The notes beneath the pieces are model-generated. The model was given only the letters and a program-made list of their open reading frames with translations. It had not been told where the DNA came from and did no database searches. A stretch of 7,832 nucleotides of DNA from an uncultured Oscillospiraceae bacterium (GTDB lineage: Bacteria > Bacillota_A > Clostridia > Oscillospirales > Oscillospiraceae): NCBI GenBank assembly GCA_900770015.1, contig CAAGIU010000318.1:1-7832 (forward strand). Reading direction: 5' to 3'. Shown here piece by piece: positions 1-5,976 of this stretch (position 1 is its first letter; each line of letters begins with the position of its first letter). The translations under genes were made by a program, and so were the position numbers.

Positions 1-185
1 AGAATTAAGGCATCACTGCATAATGGGGCAAGGAGATTCGGCCAGTGTTTTGACCCGAGCGAAAGTATGAAAAATGCGGGAATACTGGACGTATTTCCCA
101 TTTTTCATACTGCACGATTGGGACAAAAGATCCGCCGAAGCCTGCAGCTCCCACCTAAGCGGTGTTGCCCTCAGAAAGCAGGAGC
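1..185. other. Non-coding region downstream of the permease; no gene seen
   Basis: Apart from the hairpin at 65-110 this stretch holds no credible gene. An open frame runs through 13-228 on the minus strand, but it passes straight through the hairpin and into the permease's 3' end and has no family resemblance, so I do not call it. Between the permease stop and the hairpin there are short complementary pieces (AGCTCC at 146-151 with GGAGCT at 181-186; CACC at 152-155 with GGTG at 161-164) that could fold in the mRNA 3' end. Bases 1-64 show nothing I recognise. Confidence 0.5.
65..110 (-). terminator. Long bulged hairpin, likely terminator of the ABC transporter operon
   Basis: The arms 65-85 and 91-110 are complementary over about 20 pairs, with one bulged base and one G-T type mismatch, around a 5-base loop (TGGAC). 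Read on the minus strand it begins 76 bases after the permease stop. The G/C-rich core (GGGAAATAC / GTATTCCC) is preceded by AAAAAT and followed by ATTTTT, the layout of an intrinsic terminator whose A- and U-tracts extend the stem. It would also work on the plus strand, so it may be bidirectional. Termination is inferred from shape and position only. The arm is longer than most terminators need, so it could instead be a dispersed palindrome that serves as one. Confidence 0.65.
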
Positions 186-2126
186 TCACTCTATCACGTA
201 GTCGCAGGCAATCCGGTAGGTAATACAATAATACAAAGCGTATATGCCGCTCATGACCAGGCAGATCAGTACGGCAGTCTCCATGGCCTTCCGGCCGCTC
301 AGACCGGAAAAGTTCCAGATCTCATAGACCTTCCCGAAAATCACGCCCATCGGCACGGTCATGAGCACCGGGAGCGCAAAGGGCATCAGGAAAAACGCGC
401 CGATCTGTTTTCGGAGGGCTGCTTTGCACATCTTCTCATCCGCACCCAGCCGGTGCAGAATGGCAAAACGCCTGCGCTCGTCATCCAGGGTGGACAGGGT
501 TTTGACGGACAGAATCGCCAGCGCCATACACACGAACACGGTGGAGACATACAGGGTGCCGATGATCAGCGTTCCGGTGTTGGCATTATAGTACAGGCGA
601 TAGTTTTCCTTCACCCGGTAGTCGCATTCCTCGTCCGTCCCCTCCTCTGTTTCCCGGGTATAGATCAGCGCATCCGTCAGAGCCCCGGCGTCGATGCGGC
701 TGTTCTCCAGGGTATAGGCGGCGCAGATGTCCGACACCGGCATCCCTTCCACCGCCTGGTCTGGGACAACGAAATACAGCCACTTCCTTGTGAACTCCGG
801 GTAATAGTTGGTGCTGCCCGCCCAGGAATAGTCCTGACCATTGAGGGTCACGATTTTCCCCGAGAAGTCCACATCGCAGATCCCCTGGACAATCGTAATC
901 AAAAGGTATTCCTTTTCCAGCATCACCGGCTCATAGCCGCATCCTGCAAGCAGGGCGTTGAACTGGCTCAGGGGCATGAATTTGTCCGTCCAGTGCATCA
1001 GATCGTATCCAATGATACTGCTGCAGAGGGTGGTTTCTCCATGGGAATAGAGCCGGAAATCAAGCTGGGATGTGATGGGGCTGAAGGATTCGACGATTTG
1101 TCTGCCCTCCTCCATGGAGATGCCCTGCTCTTCGGACAGGTCAAACATGGCCATCACATCGTAGGGGCAGTCTTTTTCGATGGAGCGCTCGGAGTAGATC
1201 TTATTTCCGAAGGCGATATTGCTCATGGCAACGGCAAACACCAGCAAAGTTGCCAGGGCGCCGATGAGCAGGGAATTCATGGTCATCCTTCCCGACAGCC
1301 CCCGCAGCACCACCGTATTGGTGCCTCTGTTTTTCAGCCGATCGCTCCGCAGAAGCACCTGGGTGATGGTTCTCGACAGGGCAACATGGGTGGCAAACAC
1401 CAGTACCAGGTCGATTACCAGCCACAAAAGCAGGATCACCCCATCCTGGTTATGGAAGGCTGCCATCAGATTCTGGTAGGTAATCACAAGACTGGCAATC
1501 AGGCCTGCCAGGGTCACCACGGACAGAACGCTCCAAAGAACCGGGTGCTTTTCGGTTCTCTCCACCGCTTCCTCCTTCAGCAGCTCCAGAACGCTGACCT
1601 TTTTCAGATACCGCAGGGATGCAAGGGTCGACAGGAGAAACATCCCCATGCCGATGGCGATGGTCAGCAGAATCCCCTGCACGCAATAGGCGGATATGGC
1701 GAAGGAGATATCCATAATGTGGGCAAACAGTGCCGAAAGAAGCTGATAGATCACCAGTCCCGCACCCATGCCCACCAGCAGAGCAAACCCGGACAGCAGC
1801 CCCGTTTCGCAGACAAAGAGGGTCTGGATGTTCCTGCGGGTCATTCCCAGGGTCAGATACATGCCCAGCTCCTTTTTCCGCAGCTTCAGCATAAAGCCGG
1901 TGGCATAGCTCAGCACCAGCGATGTCACCAGGCAGCACAGCACCGTGACCATGGTGAACATGTTGCGCACATCGGAATGCTGCTCCGCAAGCTGCCGGAA
2001 CAGGTCGCTGTAGCTGAGATTGTTGACGGCGAACATCAGGGCAATGCTCAGCGCCACAGTGACAAAATAGATCAGATAACTGCGGATCTGGCGGCACACG
2101 TTTCGAAAAGCCAGCTTACCGAACAT
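186..2126 (-). CDS. BceB-type ABC transporter permease (FtsX domains, 10 TM)
   Basis: Membrane half of a peptide-sensing and peptide-detoxifying ABC transporter of the BceAB/VraFG kind. In this family the permease recognises cell-wall-targeting peptide antibiotics (bacitracin, lantibiotics) or their lipid targets and also passes flux information to the partner kinase. The 646 residues match the family length. Ten hydrophobic segments can be read: about 16-37, 58-79, 108-130, 148-170, 197-217, 229-249, 285-306, 519-541, 577-600 and 616-637. The roughly 210-residue soluble stretch 307-518 between TM7 and TM8 is the large extracellular domain typical of BceB. FtsX-type segments lie at about 57-180 and 520-640, including KLRKKELGMYLTLGM (81-95). 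The start overlaps the ATPase gene by 11 bases, implying translational coupling. The specific substrate cannot be read from sequence; the extracellular domain carries several cysteines (320, 368, 396, 417, 468, 501). Confidence 0.93.
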   Translation of the reverse strand: MFGKLAFRNVCRQIRSYLIYFVTVALSIALMFAVNNLSYSDLFRQLAEQHSDVRNMFTMVTVLCCLVTSLVLSYATGFMLKLRKKELGMYLTLGMTRRNIQTLFVCETGLLSGFALLVGMGAGLVIYQLLSALFAHIMDISFAISAYCVQGILLTIAIGMGMFLLSTLASLRYLKKVSVLELLKEEAVERTEKHPVLWSVLSVVTLAGLIASLVITYQNLMAAFHNQDGVILLLWLVIDLVLVFATHVALSRTITQVLLRSDRLKNRGTNTVVLRGLSGRMTMNSLLIGALATLLVFAVAMSNIAFGNKIYSERSIEKDCPYDVMAMFDLSEEQGISMEEGRQIVESFSPITSQLDFRLYSHGETTLCSSIIGYDLMHWTDKFMPLSQFNALLAGCGYEPVMLEKEYLLITIVQGICDVDFSGKIVTLNGQDYSWAGSTNYYPEFTRKWLYFVVPDQAVEGMPVSDICAAYTLENSRIDAGALTDALIYTRETEEGTDEECDYRVKENYRLYYNANTGTLIIGTLYVSTVFVCMALAILSVKTLSTLDDERRRFAILHRLGADEKMCKAALRKQIGAFFLMPFALPVLMTVPMGVIFGKVYEIWNFSGLSGRKAMETAVLICLVMSGIYALYYCITYRIACDYVIE

Positions 2127-2880
2127 CGGCTTCCCCTCCCAGCACCGTCATGGTATTCAGGATCTCCTGATACATGGCCTGACGGGTACGGTCTCCCCGG
2201 TACAGCTCGTTCCAGATTTTCCCATCCTTCAGGAACAGCACCCGGGCGGCGTAGGAGCCCACCACCGCATCGTGGGTGACCATCAGGATGGTGGAGCCCA
2301 GCTCCCGGTTCATCAGCGTCAAGGTCTCCATCAGGCTTTTGGAGTTTGCGCTGTCCAATGCGCCGGTGGGCTCATCCGCCAGGATCAGGGCGGGCTTTGT
2401 GATCAGCGCCCTGGCGCAGGCGGAGCGCTGCCGCTGCCCGCCGGAGAGCTGCCGGGGGAACTTGGCAAGCTGATCCCCAATCTGGAGGGAATCGGCCACA
2501 GTCAGCAGCCGCTGCCGGGTTTCTCCGGCTGGCCGCTTTTGCAGGTTCAGGGGCAGGACGATGTTCTCCGCCACCGTCAGCGTATCCAGCAGGTTGTATT
2601 CCTGGAAGATGAACCCCAGACGGTCACGGCGGAAGGCCGCCAGCTCCTGTTCCCGCATTTCGGCAATATCCTTTCCTTCCAGAAGGATCCTGCCGGAGCT
2701 GGGGCGGTCAATGGTGGCAACGACGTTCAGAAGCGTGCTCTTCCCGGAGCCGGAGGCGCCCATAACGGCGGTGAATTCTCCCCGCTCCATCCGGAAGCTC
2801 ACCCCATTGAGGGCCTTGGAGACCGTCTCTCCGCTGCCGTAGTATTTGGTGACATTGTTGATCTCAAGTAATGTACTCAT
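2116..2880 (-). CDS. BceA-type ABC transporter ATP-binding protein
   Basis: Cytoplasmic ATPase that powers the adjacent FtsX-type permease, of the MacB/LolD/BceA class. All nucleotide-binding motifs are intact over 254 residues: Walker A GASGSGKST (41-49), Q-loop Q93 in FIFQEYNLL, signature LSGGQ (145-149), Walker B LILADE (165-170) with catalytic E170, D-loop GALD (173-176) and switch histidine H203. The start ATG at 2878-2880 has GGTGA six bases upstream, part of the consensus AGGAGGTGA. A 165-base gap upstream contains a promoter and a candidate regulator site, so this gene begins its own transcription unit and is not simply read through from the kinase gene. The 3' end overlaps the permease start by 11 bases. 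Assignment to the Bce type rests on the partner permease and the neighbouring intramembrane kinase. Confidence 0.95.
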   Translation of the reverse strand: MSTLLEINNVTKYYGSGETVSKALNGVSFRMERGEFTAVMGASGSGKSTLLNVVATIDRPSSGRILLEGKDIAEMREQELAAFRRDRLGFIFQEYNLLDTLTVAENIVLPLNLQKRPAGETRQRLLTVADSLQIGDQLAKFPRQLSGGQRQRSACARALITKPALILADEPTGALDSANSKSLMETLTLMNRELGSTILMVTHDAVVGSYAARVLFLKDGKIWNELYRGDRTRQAMYQEILNTMTVLGGEADVR

Positions 2881-2896
2881 GGTATTTCACCGACCT

Positions 2897-2928
2897 TTCC
2901 CGGCAATTGTAGCATGAAAAGCCGGGAA
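2897..2928. repeat. 8-bp inverted repeat framing the -10 element and start site
   Basis: TTCCCGGC (2897-2904) and GCCGGGAA (2921-2928) are perfect inverse complements separated by 16 bases. The -10 hexamer (2906-2911) lies in the spacer, and the predicted start site falls within the left arm. The position would suit a repressor operator. In RNA only the left arm would be transcribed, so it is not an mRNA hairpin. No regulator is known; chance occurrence in GC-rich DNA is possible. Confidence 0.4.
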
Positions 2929-2934
2929 TCGTTC
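2906..2934 (-). promoter_or_regulatory. Extended -10 promoter of the bceAB-type operon
   Basis: Minus-strand TACAAT (complement of 2906-2911) is preceded by TGC, giving the extended -10 form TGnTATAAT with five of six hexamer matches. The expected -35 position (about 2929-2934) reads GAACGA, a poor match, which fits an activator-dependent promoter leaning on the extended -10. Transcription would start near 2899, leaving a leader of about 19 bases with GGTGA before the ATG. Predicted by eye; no start-site data. Confidence 0.6.
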
Positions 2935-2953
2935 TAACGCTGTTCTCATGGAA

Positions 2954-2971
2954 TCTAACAGTTTTGTAAGA
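2954..2971. promoter_or_regulatory. Candidate BceR-type response regulator binding dyad
   Basis: TCTAACA-GTTT-TGTAAGA is a dyad with six of seven arm pairs matching around a 4-base spacer. Its core TAACA-N4-TGTAA fits the TNACA-N4-TGTAA pattern I recall as reported for BceR-like regulators of Firmicute peptide-resistance modules. It is centred about 63 bases upstream of the predicted transporter start site, a plausible position for an OmpR-family activator, and the matching regulator gene is just upstream in the same window. The motif and location are seen; binding is inferred. Confidence 0.5.
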
Positions 2972-2982
2972 GAAGCCCCGAC

Positions 2983-3001
2983 AAAATCGTCAGAAACTGA
3001 C
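2983..3001 (-). terminator. Weak hairpin after the kinase gene, possible partial terminator
   Basis: On the minus strand GTCAG-TTT-CTGAC forms a 5-bp stem (2989-3001) followed by GATTTT, 45 bases after the kinase stop. A second imperfect stem (CAGC...GCTG around 3001-3022) precedes it. The stem is short and the T-run brief, so termination would at best be partial and some read-through into the transporter genes is likely. Confidence 0.25.
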
Positions 3002-3045
3002 AGCGGGAGGTTTTTCCTGCTGCGGACGATTTCATCGGAGCTTCC

Positions 3046-4017
3046 TCATATCCCGTTGGGAAACCGCAAAGTAAAGCAGGTGAAGCGGTGCTCCTCGGAA
3101 TCGATCTCCAGTCCGATATTCAGCTTTTCGGCCAGCCGGCTGACGATGTACAGACCCATGCCGGTGCTTTGTCCGTGATCTCGCCCCGCACTGCCGGTGA
3201 AGCCCCGTTCTGTGACGCGGGGAAGCTCGTGGGCCGGGATCCCGGGACCGTTGTCGGAAAAGCGCAGCACGCCCTCCTCCAGACAGATCCGGATCTGACA
3301 TCCCGGGCAGTATTTGGCGCAGTTGATGAGCAATTGCTTGAGCATGAACACCAACAGCTTGGCATCGGTATAGACGCAGGAACTCCCATCCACGCAGATG
3401 CCAATGTCCGCCGCGATCAGAAGCTCCATCTCCTCGCGGATGGCCTTGTCGCACACTTCGCGCAAATCAACGGGAGCGATCTGGGTATCTTTTTCCGCTG
3501 TTCGCAGCTTGGCATAGGTCAGAATGGTTTCGGTGAGATTGTCCGCCCTGCGAATTTCCCGCCGGAGCTTGGCGGAATCTCCGCCGTTGGCAAGAATCAG
3601 CGAGCAGGCAGTCAGCGGCGTCTTGATTTCATGGACCCAGCTTTCCACATAGTCGCAGTAGTCCTGTTTTTCCGCTCTGGCCTGTTCCACGGCGCCAATG
3701 GCAGAGCGGGAGATTTCCTTCATCAGCAGGTAGTATTCCAGCTCCACCGCATCCCGGGGCTTTTCCAATGTCTCGCCGATGAGATACTTTTCCGGCAGCG
3801 CATCCAGCTTCCCTCTCAGCATCTTCAGATGCCGGTTTCTGCTCCACCAGCCGATGAGCATACAAAGCAGCAAAACGCATCCACCGCTGAACAAAATCAG
3901 CAGCGTCAGGGAAATTGGAAGCGCACACAGATAGGACACCAAAATCAAGTACAGACCGGCAATCCCTGCCATCCACAGGGAAACGGCCTTTGCTCTTAGA
4001 TATTCCGGGAACCTCAC
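3046..4017 (-). CDS. BceS-type intramembrane-sensing histidine kinase
   Basis: Membrane sensor kinase of 323 residues. Two adjacent transmembrane helices (about 15-34 and 37-58) are joined by almost no extracellular loop, the hallmark of intramembrane-sensing kinases, which take their signal from a partner BceAB transporter and not from a ligand. The linker leads to an H-box, SWVHEIKTPLTA (phosphoacceptor H129). The ATPase domain has the N-box around N232 (LLINCAKYC), DNGPGI (255-260), an F-box-like ERGFTG (270-275) and GMGLYIV (286-292). All catalytic motifs are intact. The start is GTG at 4015-4017 and overlaps the regulator's TGA in a GTGA junction, so translation is probably coupled. The upstream RBS is poorly defined (GGGGAG lies rather far away). 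Likely partners are the response regulator upstream and the ABC transporter downstream. Confidence 0.93.
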   Translation of the reverse strand: MRFPEYLRAKAVSLWMAGIAGLYLILVSYLCALPISLTLLILFSGGCVLLLCMLIGWWSRNRHLKMLRGKLDALPEKYLIGETLEKPRDAVELEYYLLMKEISRSAIGAVEQARAEKQDYCDYVESWVHEIKTPLTACSLILANGGDSAKLRREIRRADNLTETILTYAKLRTAEKDTQIAPVDLREVCDKAIREEMELLIAADIGICVDGSSCVYTDAKLLVFMLKQLLINCAKYCPGCQIRICLEEGVLRFSDNGPGIPAHELPRVTERGFTGSAGRDHGQSTGMGLYIVSRLAEKLNIGLEIDSEEHRFTCFTLRFPNGI

Positions 4018-4625
4018 AGGCGATACCCCACTCCCCGCACCGTGCGGATGAAATCCTTAGCCCCAATCAGCCCCAGCTTCTCCCGGAGTCTGCCAATGTT
4101 GACATAGAGGGTGTTGCCGTCGATGTACATTCCGTTTGTCCACAGATCCTCGATCAGCTCGTCCCGGGAGCACAGCTCCTTCTGCATCAGGCACCAGAGA
4201 ATGCGGGCCTCATTTTTTGTCAGCTCCACCGTGCTGTCACCAAAAGCAGCCTTCATCCCCGCCAGGTCCAGGGTCAGTCCCCGGACCGTGTGGGTGTCAG
4301 CGGATGCGCTTTTCAGCATTCTGCCGATCCGCGCAAGCAGAACCGCGGAATTGTAGGGCTTTCGGATAAAATCATCTCCGCCCACGCCAAAGGCCAGCAG
4401 TTCGTCCTCCGGGGTATCCCGGGCTGTCAGAAAGACCACCGGCGTATTGGATGATTGCCGCAGCTTCCGGCAGCGGGTGAAGCCGCTCTCCCCCGGAAGA
4501 TTGATGTCCATCAGAATGAGGTCACAGGGCTGATTGTCCACAGGCAGATAACCGTTGCTGCGGAGCAATGTGATGAGCTCTGTGCGGATCGCCTCATCAT
4601 CTTCAATAATCATAATTTTCTTCAT
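4014..4625 (-). CDS. OmpR-family response regulator (BceR-like) with a shortened receiver
   Basis: Transcription factor phosphorylated by the adjacent kinase, expected to activate the ABC transporter promoter. The receiver has the acidic cluster EDD (8-10), phosphoacceptor D40 in LILMDINLPG, T67 in FLTA and K89 in RKP. A linker follows, then a winged-helix DNA-binding domain (about 112-203) ending in RTVRGVGYRL. At 203 residues it is short: relatives are usually about 220-235 with the phosphoacceptor near residue 50-55. The missing part lies between NGY (24-26) and DLILMD (35-40), where beta2 and alpha2 should be, and the frame is open throughout. I chose the ATG at 4623-4625 because the receiver begins there (MKKIMIIEDD); the open frame runs further upstream to 4847, but that stretch is not receiver-like and overlaps the neighbouring gene. 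The RBS is weak, and the membrane-protein gene ends 44 bases upstream. Confidence 0.9.
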   Translation of the reverse strand: MKKIMIIEDDEAIRTELITLLRSNGYLPVDNQPCDLILMDINLPGESGFTRCRKLRQSSNTPVVFLTARDTPEDELLAFGVGGDDFIRKPYNSAVLLARIGRMLKSASADTHTVRGLTLDLAGMKAAFGDSTVELTKNEARILWCLMQKELCSRDELIEDLWTNGMYIDGNTLYVNIGRLREKLGLIGAKDFIRTVRGVGYRL

Positions 4626-4669
4626 CGTTTCACACCCACACTGCCTTTCTCTGCCCGGATGATGCGAAG

Positions 4670-5209
4670 TCAGGTTGCTTTCTCTCCGGCTTCCGGCCCC
4701 TGACCGCTGAATGCGTTTTTGCTTGTGACATAAATGTGTCCGATCCCAAAAAAAGCGGCGGACACGATCAGCAGGATATGCCCCATGGTGATGCCGCTCA
4801 GCAGAAACAGACAGGTGGGGATCACGGCTAAGGCGATCTGCTTCCAATCGGTCTCTTTATAGAAATACAGAATCCAGACCACCCAATAGGCAATCATCAA
4901 ACACGCATTTCCAACCAAATACAGCAAAAACGCACCACCGGAAGAAAATCCAAGTTCAGCGATCCCAATGTTGAAAACCATCAGGAACATGCATCCGTAG
5001 CGGCCGATCTGCTCCAACAGATTCATAATCTGATTTGTGCACCGATTCTCCCGCCTGGGCGTCTTGATCGCATACACAATGTTGGGAATCAGCAGAAGCA
5101 CCACAAGAATCAGTCCGAACCCGTTCAGCCAGCCAAAGCCGGTGCTCCGGGTGACAAACACAGCGGTTGGCCCATCCGCCCCGCCGATGATTCCGATGCT
5201 GTTTTCCAT
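4670..5209 (-). CDS. Small membrane protein with N-terminal decarboxylase-beta signature loop
   Basis: A 179-residue protein of unknown function. Residues 4-20 read SIGIIGGADGPTAVFVT, which matches the most conserved loop of beta subunits of Na+-translocating decarboxylases (oxaloacetate, glutaconyl-CoA, methylmalonyl-CoA), where, as I recall, the Asp of GGADGPT takes part in Na+ transport. Nothing else resembles those roughly 400-residue subunits. The rest is a membrane protein with about five hydrophobic segments (28-48, 71-89, 92-117, 124-142, 143-161) and polar linkers, notably 49-69 (TPRRENR...). The start ATG at 5207-5209 has AAGGAG ten bases upstream. It ends 44 bases before the response regulator, so co-transcription with the two-component genes is likely. 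It may be annotated automatically as a decarboxylase subunit; I think that is wrong. Possible roles are accessory to the peptide-resistance module or unrelated ion/metabolite transport; neither is shown. Confidence 0.85.
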   Translation of the reverse strand: MENSIGIIGGADGPTAVFVTRSTGFGWLNGFGLILVVLLLIPNIVYAIKTPRRENRCTNQIMNLLEQIGRYGCMFLMVFNIGIAELGFSSGGAFLLYLVGNACLMIAYWVVWILYFYKETDWKQIALAVIPTCLFLLSGITMGHILLIVSAAFFGIGHIYVTSKNAFSGQGPEAGEKAT

Positions 5210-5232
5210 ACTTCCCGAACTCCTTCCATGAC

Positions 5233-5261
5233 GGTATAACGTGATATGGTTACTCTGTGAT
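5233..5261 (-). promoter_or_regulatory. Possible weak promoter upstream of the membrane protein
   Basis: On the minus strand ATCACA (complement of 5256-5261, four of six -35 matches) is followed after 17 bases by TATACC (complement of 5233-5238, four of six -10 matches). It overlaps the end of the VOC remnant and lies 23 bases before the membrane-protein ATG. If real, it would let the membrane protein, regulator and kinase be transcribed separately from the metabolic genes upstream. The matches are modest. Confidence 0.28.
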
Positions 5262-5498
5262 TTCGATTTGGTTGCCCTCTATTCCGACAATGCAGCTTTC
5301 GTAATAGCCGTCGCCGGTGGTTCTCGGTCCGCTGACCACCCGGTAGCCGTCATTTCTGAGCCGCTCCGTAAGGGCATTCACCTGCTCCCTGCTTCCCAGC
5401 TGAAAAGCGATGTGGATATAGCCGGTATCCAGGATCCCCTTCTGTCTCTCCGCCAGGGCGGGTCTCGTCATGATTTCCAGTCTGTCGTCTTCAAAAAG
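5250..5498 (-). pseudogene. VOC/glyoxalase-family gene lacking its N-terminal half
   Basis: The frame reads LFEDDRLEIMTRPALAE (5448-5498) and continues to EGNQIEITE. This is the C-terminal half of a small VOC-superfamily (glyoxalase/bleomycin-resistance/dioxygenase fold) protein. Family members are about 125 residues; here about 82 are left, and the first betaalphabetabetabeta unit is absent. The remaining half keeps GYIHIAF (with a metal-ligand-type His) and YYESCIVGIEGN (with the Glu). The frame closes at a TGA (5499-5501) that lies within the GNAT gene, whose own stop is at 5491, so homology begins right at the GNAT terminus. An internal ATG at 5469-5471 (the M of EIMTRP) could still give a 73-residue half-domain, but it has only a weak purine stretch as RBS. 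Most likely a deletion remnant. A translated half-domain that dimerises is a less likely alternative. Confidence 0.8.
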
Positions 5499-5973
5499 TC
5501 AGCCGCATCTGATACCAGAGGACATCGCCGTGGGTGGACCGGGAAACACCTTCGCTCACGAAGCCGAATTTGCCATAGTAGTGCAGCAGCGCTTCCTTGC
5601 AGGTCAGCACCAGACCCTTTCTCCCCTGTGCCCGTGCCTGCTGAATCACATGCTTCAGCAGCTGCTCCGCACAGCCCCGGCGGCGGCAGGCAGGGATGGT
5701 ATCCACGCCGAAGATCATCTGCCAGGCTCCGTTTTCATCGTGCATGGCGGCGTTTTCGTACATTTCATCCTGAAGATCCGGTTCATCCGTGACCATTCCG
5801 TTGACAAAGCCCACCATTTCCCCGCCGTCCAGCAGGACCCAGAAGTGATCTGGATAGTGCCGCAGCCGCCGGGCAATGCTTTCCTGCGTTGCCGCCTCGG
5901 CAGCGGGGAAGCAAACGGCTTCAATTTGCGCGATTTGCGCCAGATCGGCCATGGTGGCAGTGCGAATTTCCAT
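5491..5973 (-). CDS. GNAT-family N-acetyltransferase
   Basis: Predicted acetyl-CoA-dependent N-acetyltransferase of 160 residues, cytosolic, substrate unknown. The GNAT core is visible: an N-terminal betaalpha unit (IRTATMADLAQIAQIEAVCF), a central strand (WQMIFGVDTIPACRRRG, 84-100) running into the acetyl-CoA pyrophosphate-binding motif R-R-R-G-C-A (97-102), and a C-terminal YGKFGF (133-138). Length is normal, and the end (VLWYQMRLTF) looks natural, so the gene appears complete even though its stop codon abuts the VOC remnant. The start ATG at 5971-5973 lies 3 bases after the RidA stop; GGTGA within the RidA 3' end, 8 bases upstream, serves as RBS. Tight coupling to ridA suggests one transcript. 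Its relation to MalY/RidA chemistry is unknown. Confidence 0.9.
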   Translation of the reverse strand: MEIRTATMADLAQIAQIEAVCFPAAEAATQESIARRLRHYPDHFWVLLDGGEMVGFVNGMVTDEPDLQDEMYENAAMHDENGAWQMIFGVDTIPACRRRGCAEQLLKHVIQQARAQGRKGLVLTCKEALLHYYGKFGFVSEGVSRSTHGDVLWYQMRLTF

Positions 5974-5976
5974 GAC

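Noticed and set aside
111..160. Possible 3' end of a 6S-like RNA (minus strand CAGGCTTCGGCGGATCT recalls the CAGCCTGCGGCGGCATCT of E. coli 6S)
   Set aside because: No matching 5' half or closing stem partner is visible upstream, where the permease coding sequence lies. An Infernal search with the 6S model (RF00013) would settle it; a significant hit would overturn this rejection.
13..228. A 71-codon minus-strand open frame after the permease
   Set aside because: It reads through the long hairpin and overlaps the permease 3' end out of frame; no similarity and no clear RBS seen.
162..2279. A 705-codon plus-strand open frame opposite the permease and ATPase genes
   Set aside because: It is rich in His, Gln and Gly with no domain, antisense to two clearly recognisable genes; codon bias and GC content of the real genes keep the antisense frame open.
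4626..4847. An N-terminal extension of the response regulator (start at 4847)
   Set aside because: The extra 74 residues overlap the membrane-protein gene in another frame, lack any domain and precede a standard receiver start (MKKIMIIEDD).
4670..5209. Calling the membrane protein a Na+-translocating decarboxylase beta subunit
   Set aside because: Only the 17-residue N-terminal loop matches; the protein is less than half the family length, and no alpha, gamma or biotin-carrier subunit genes are nearby.
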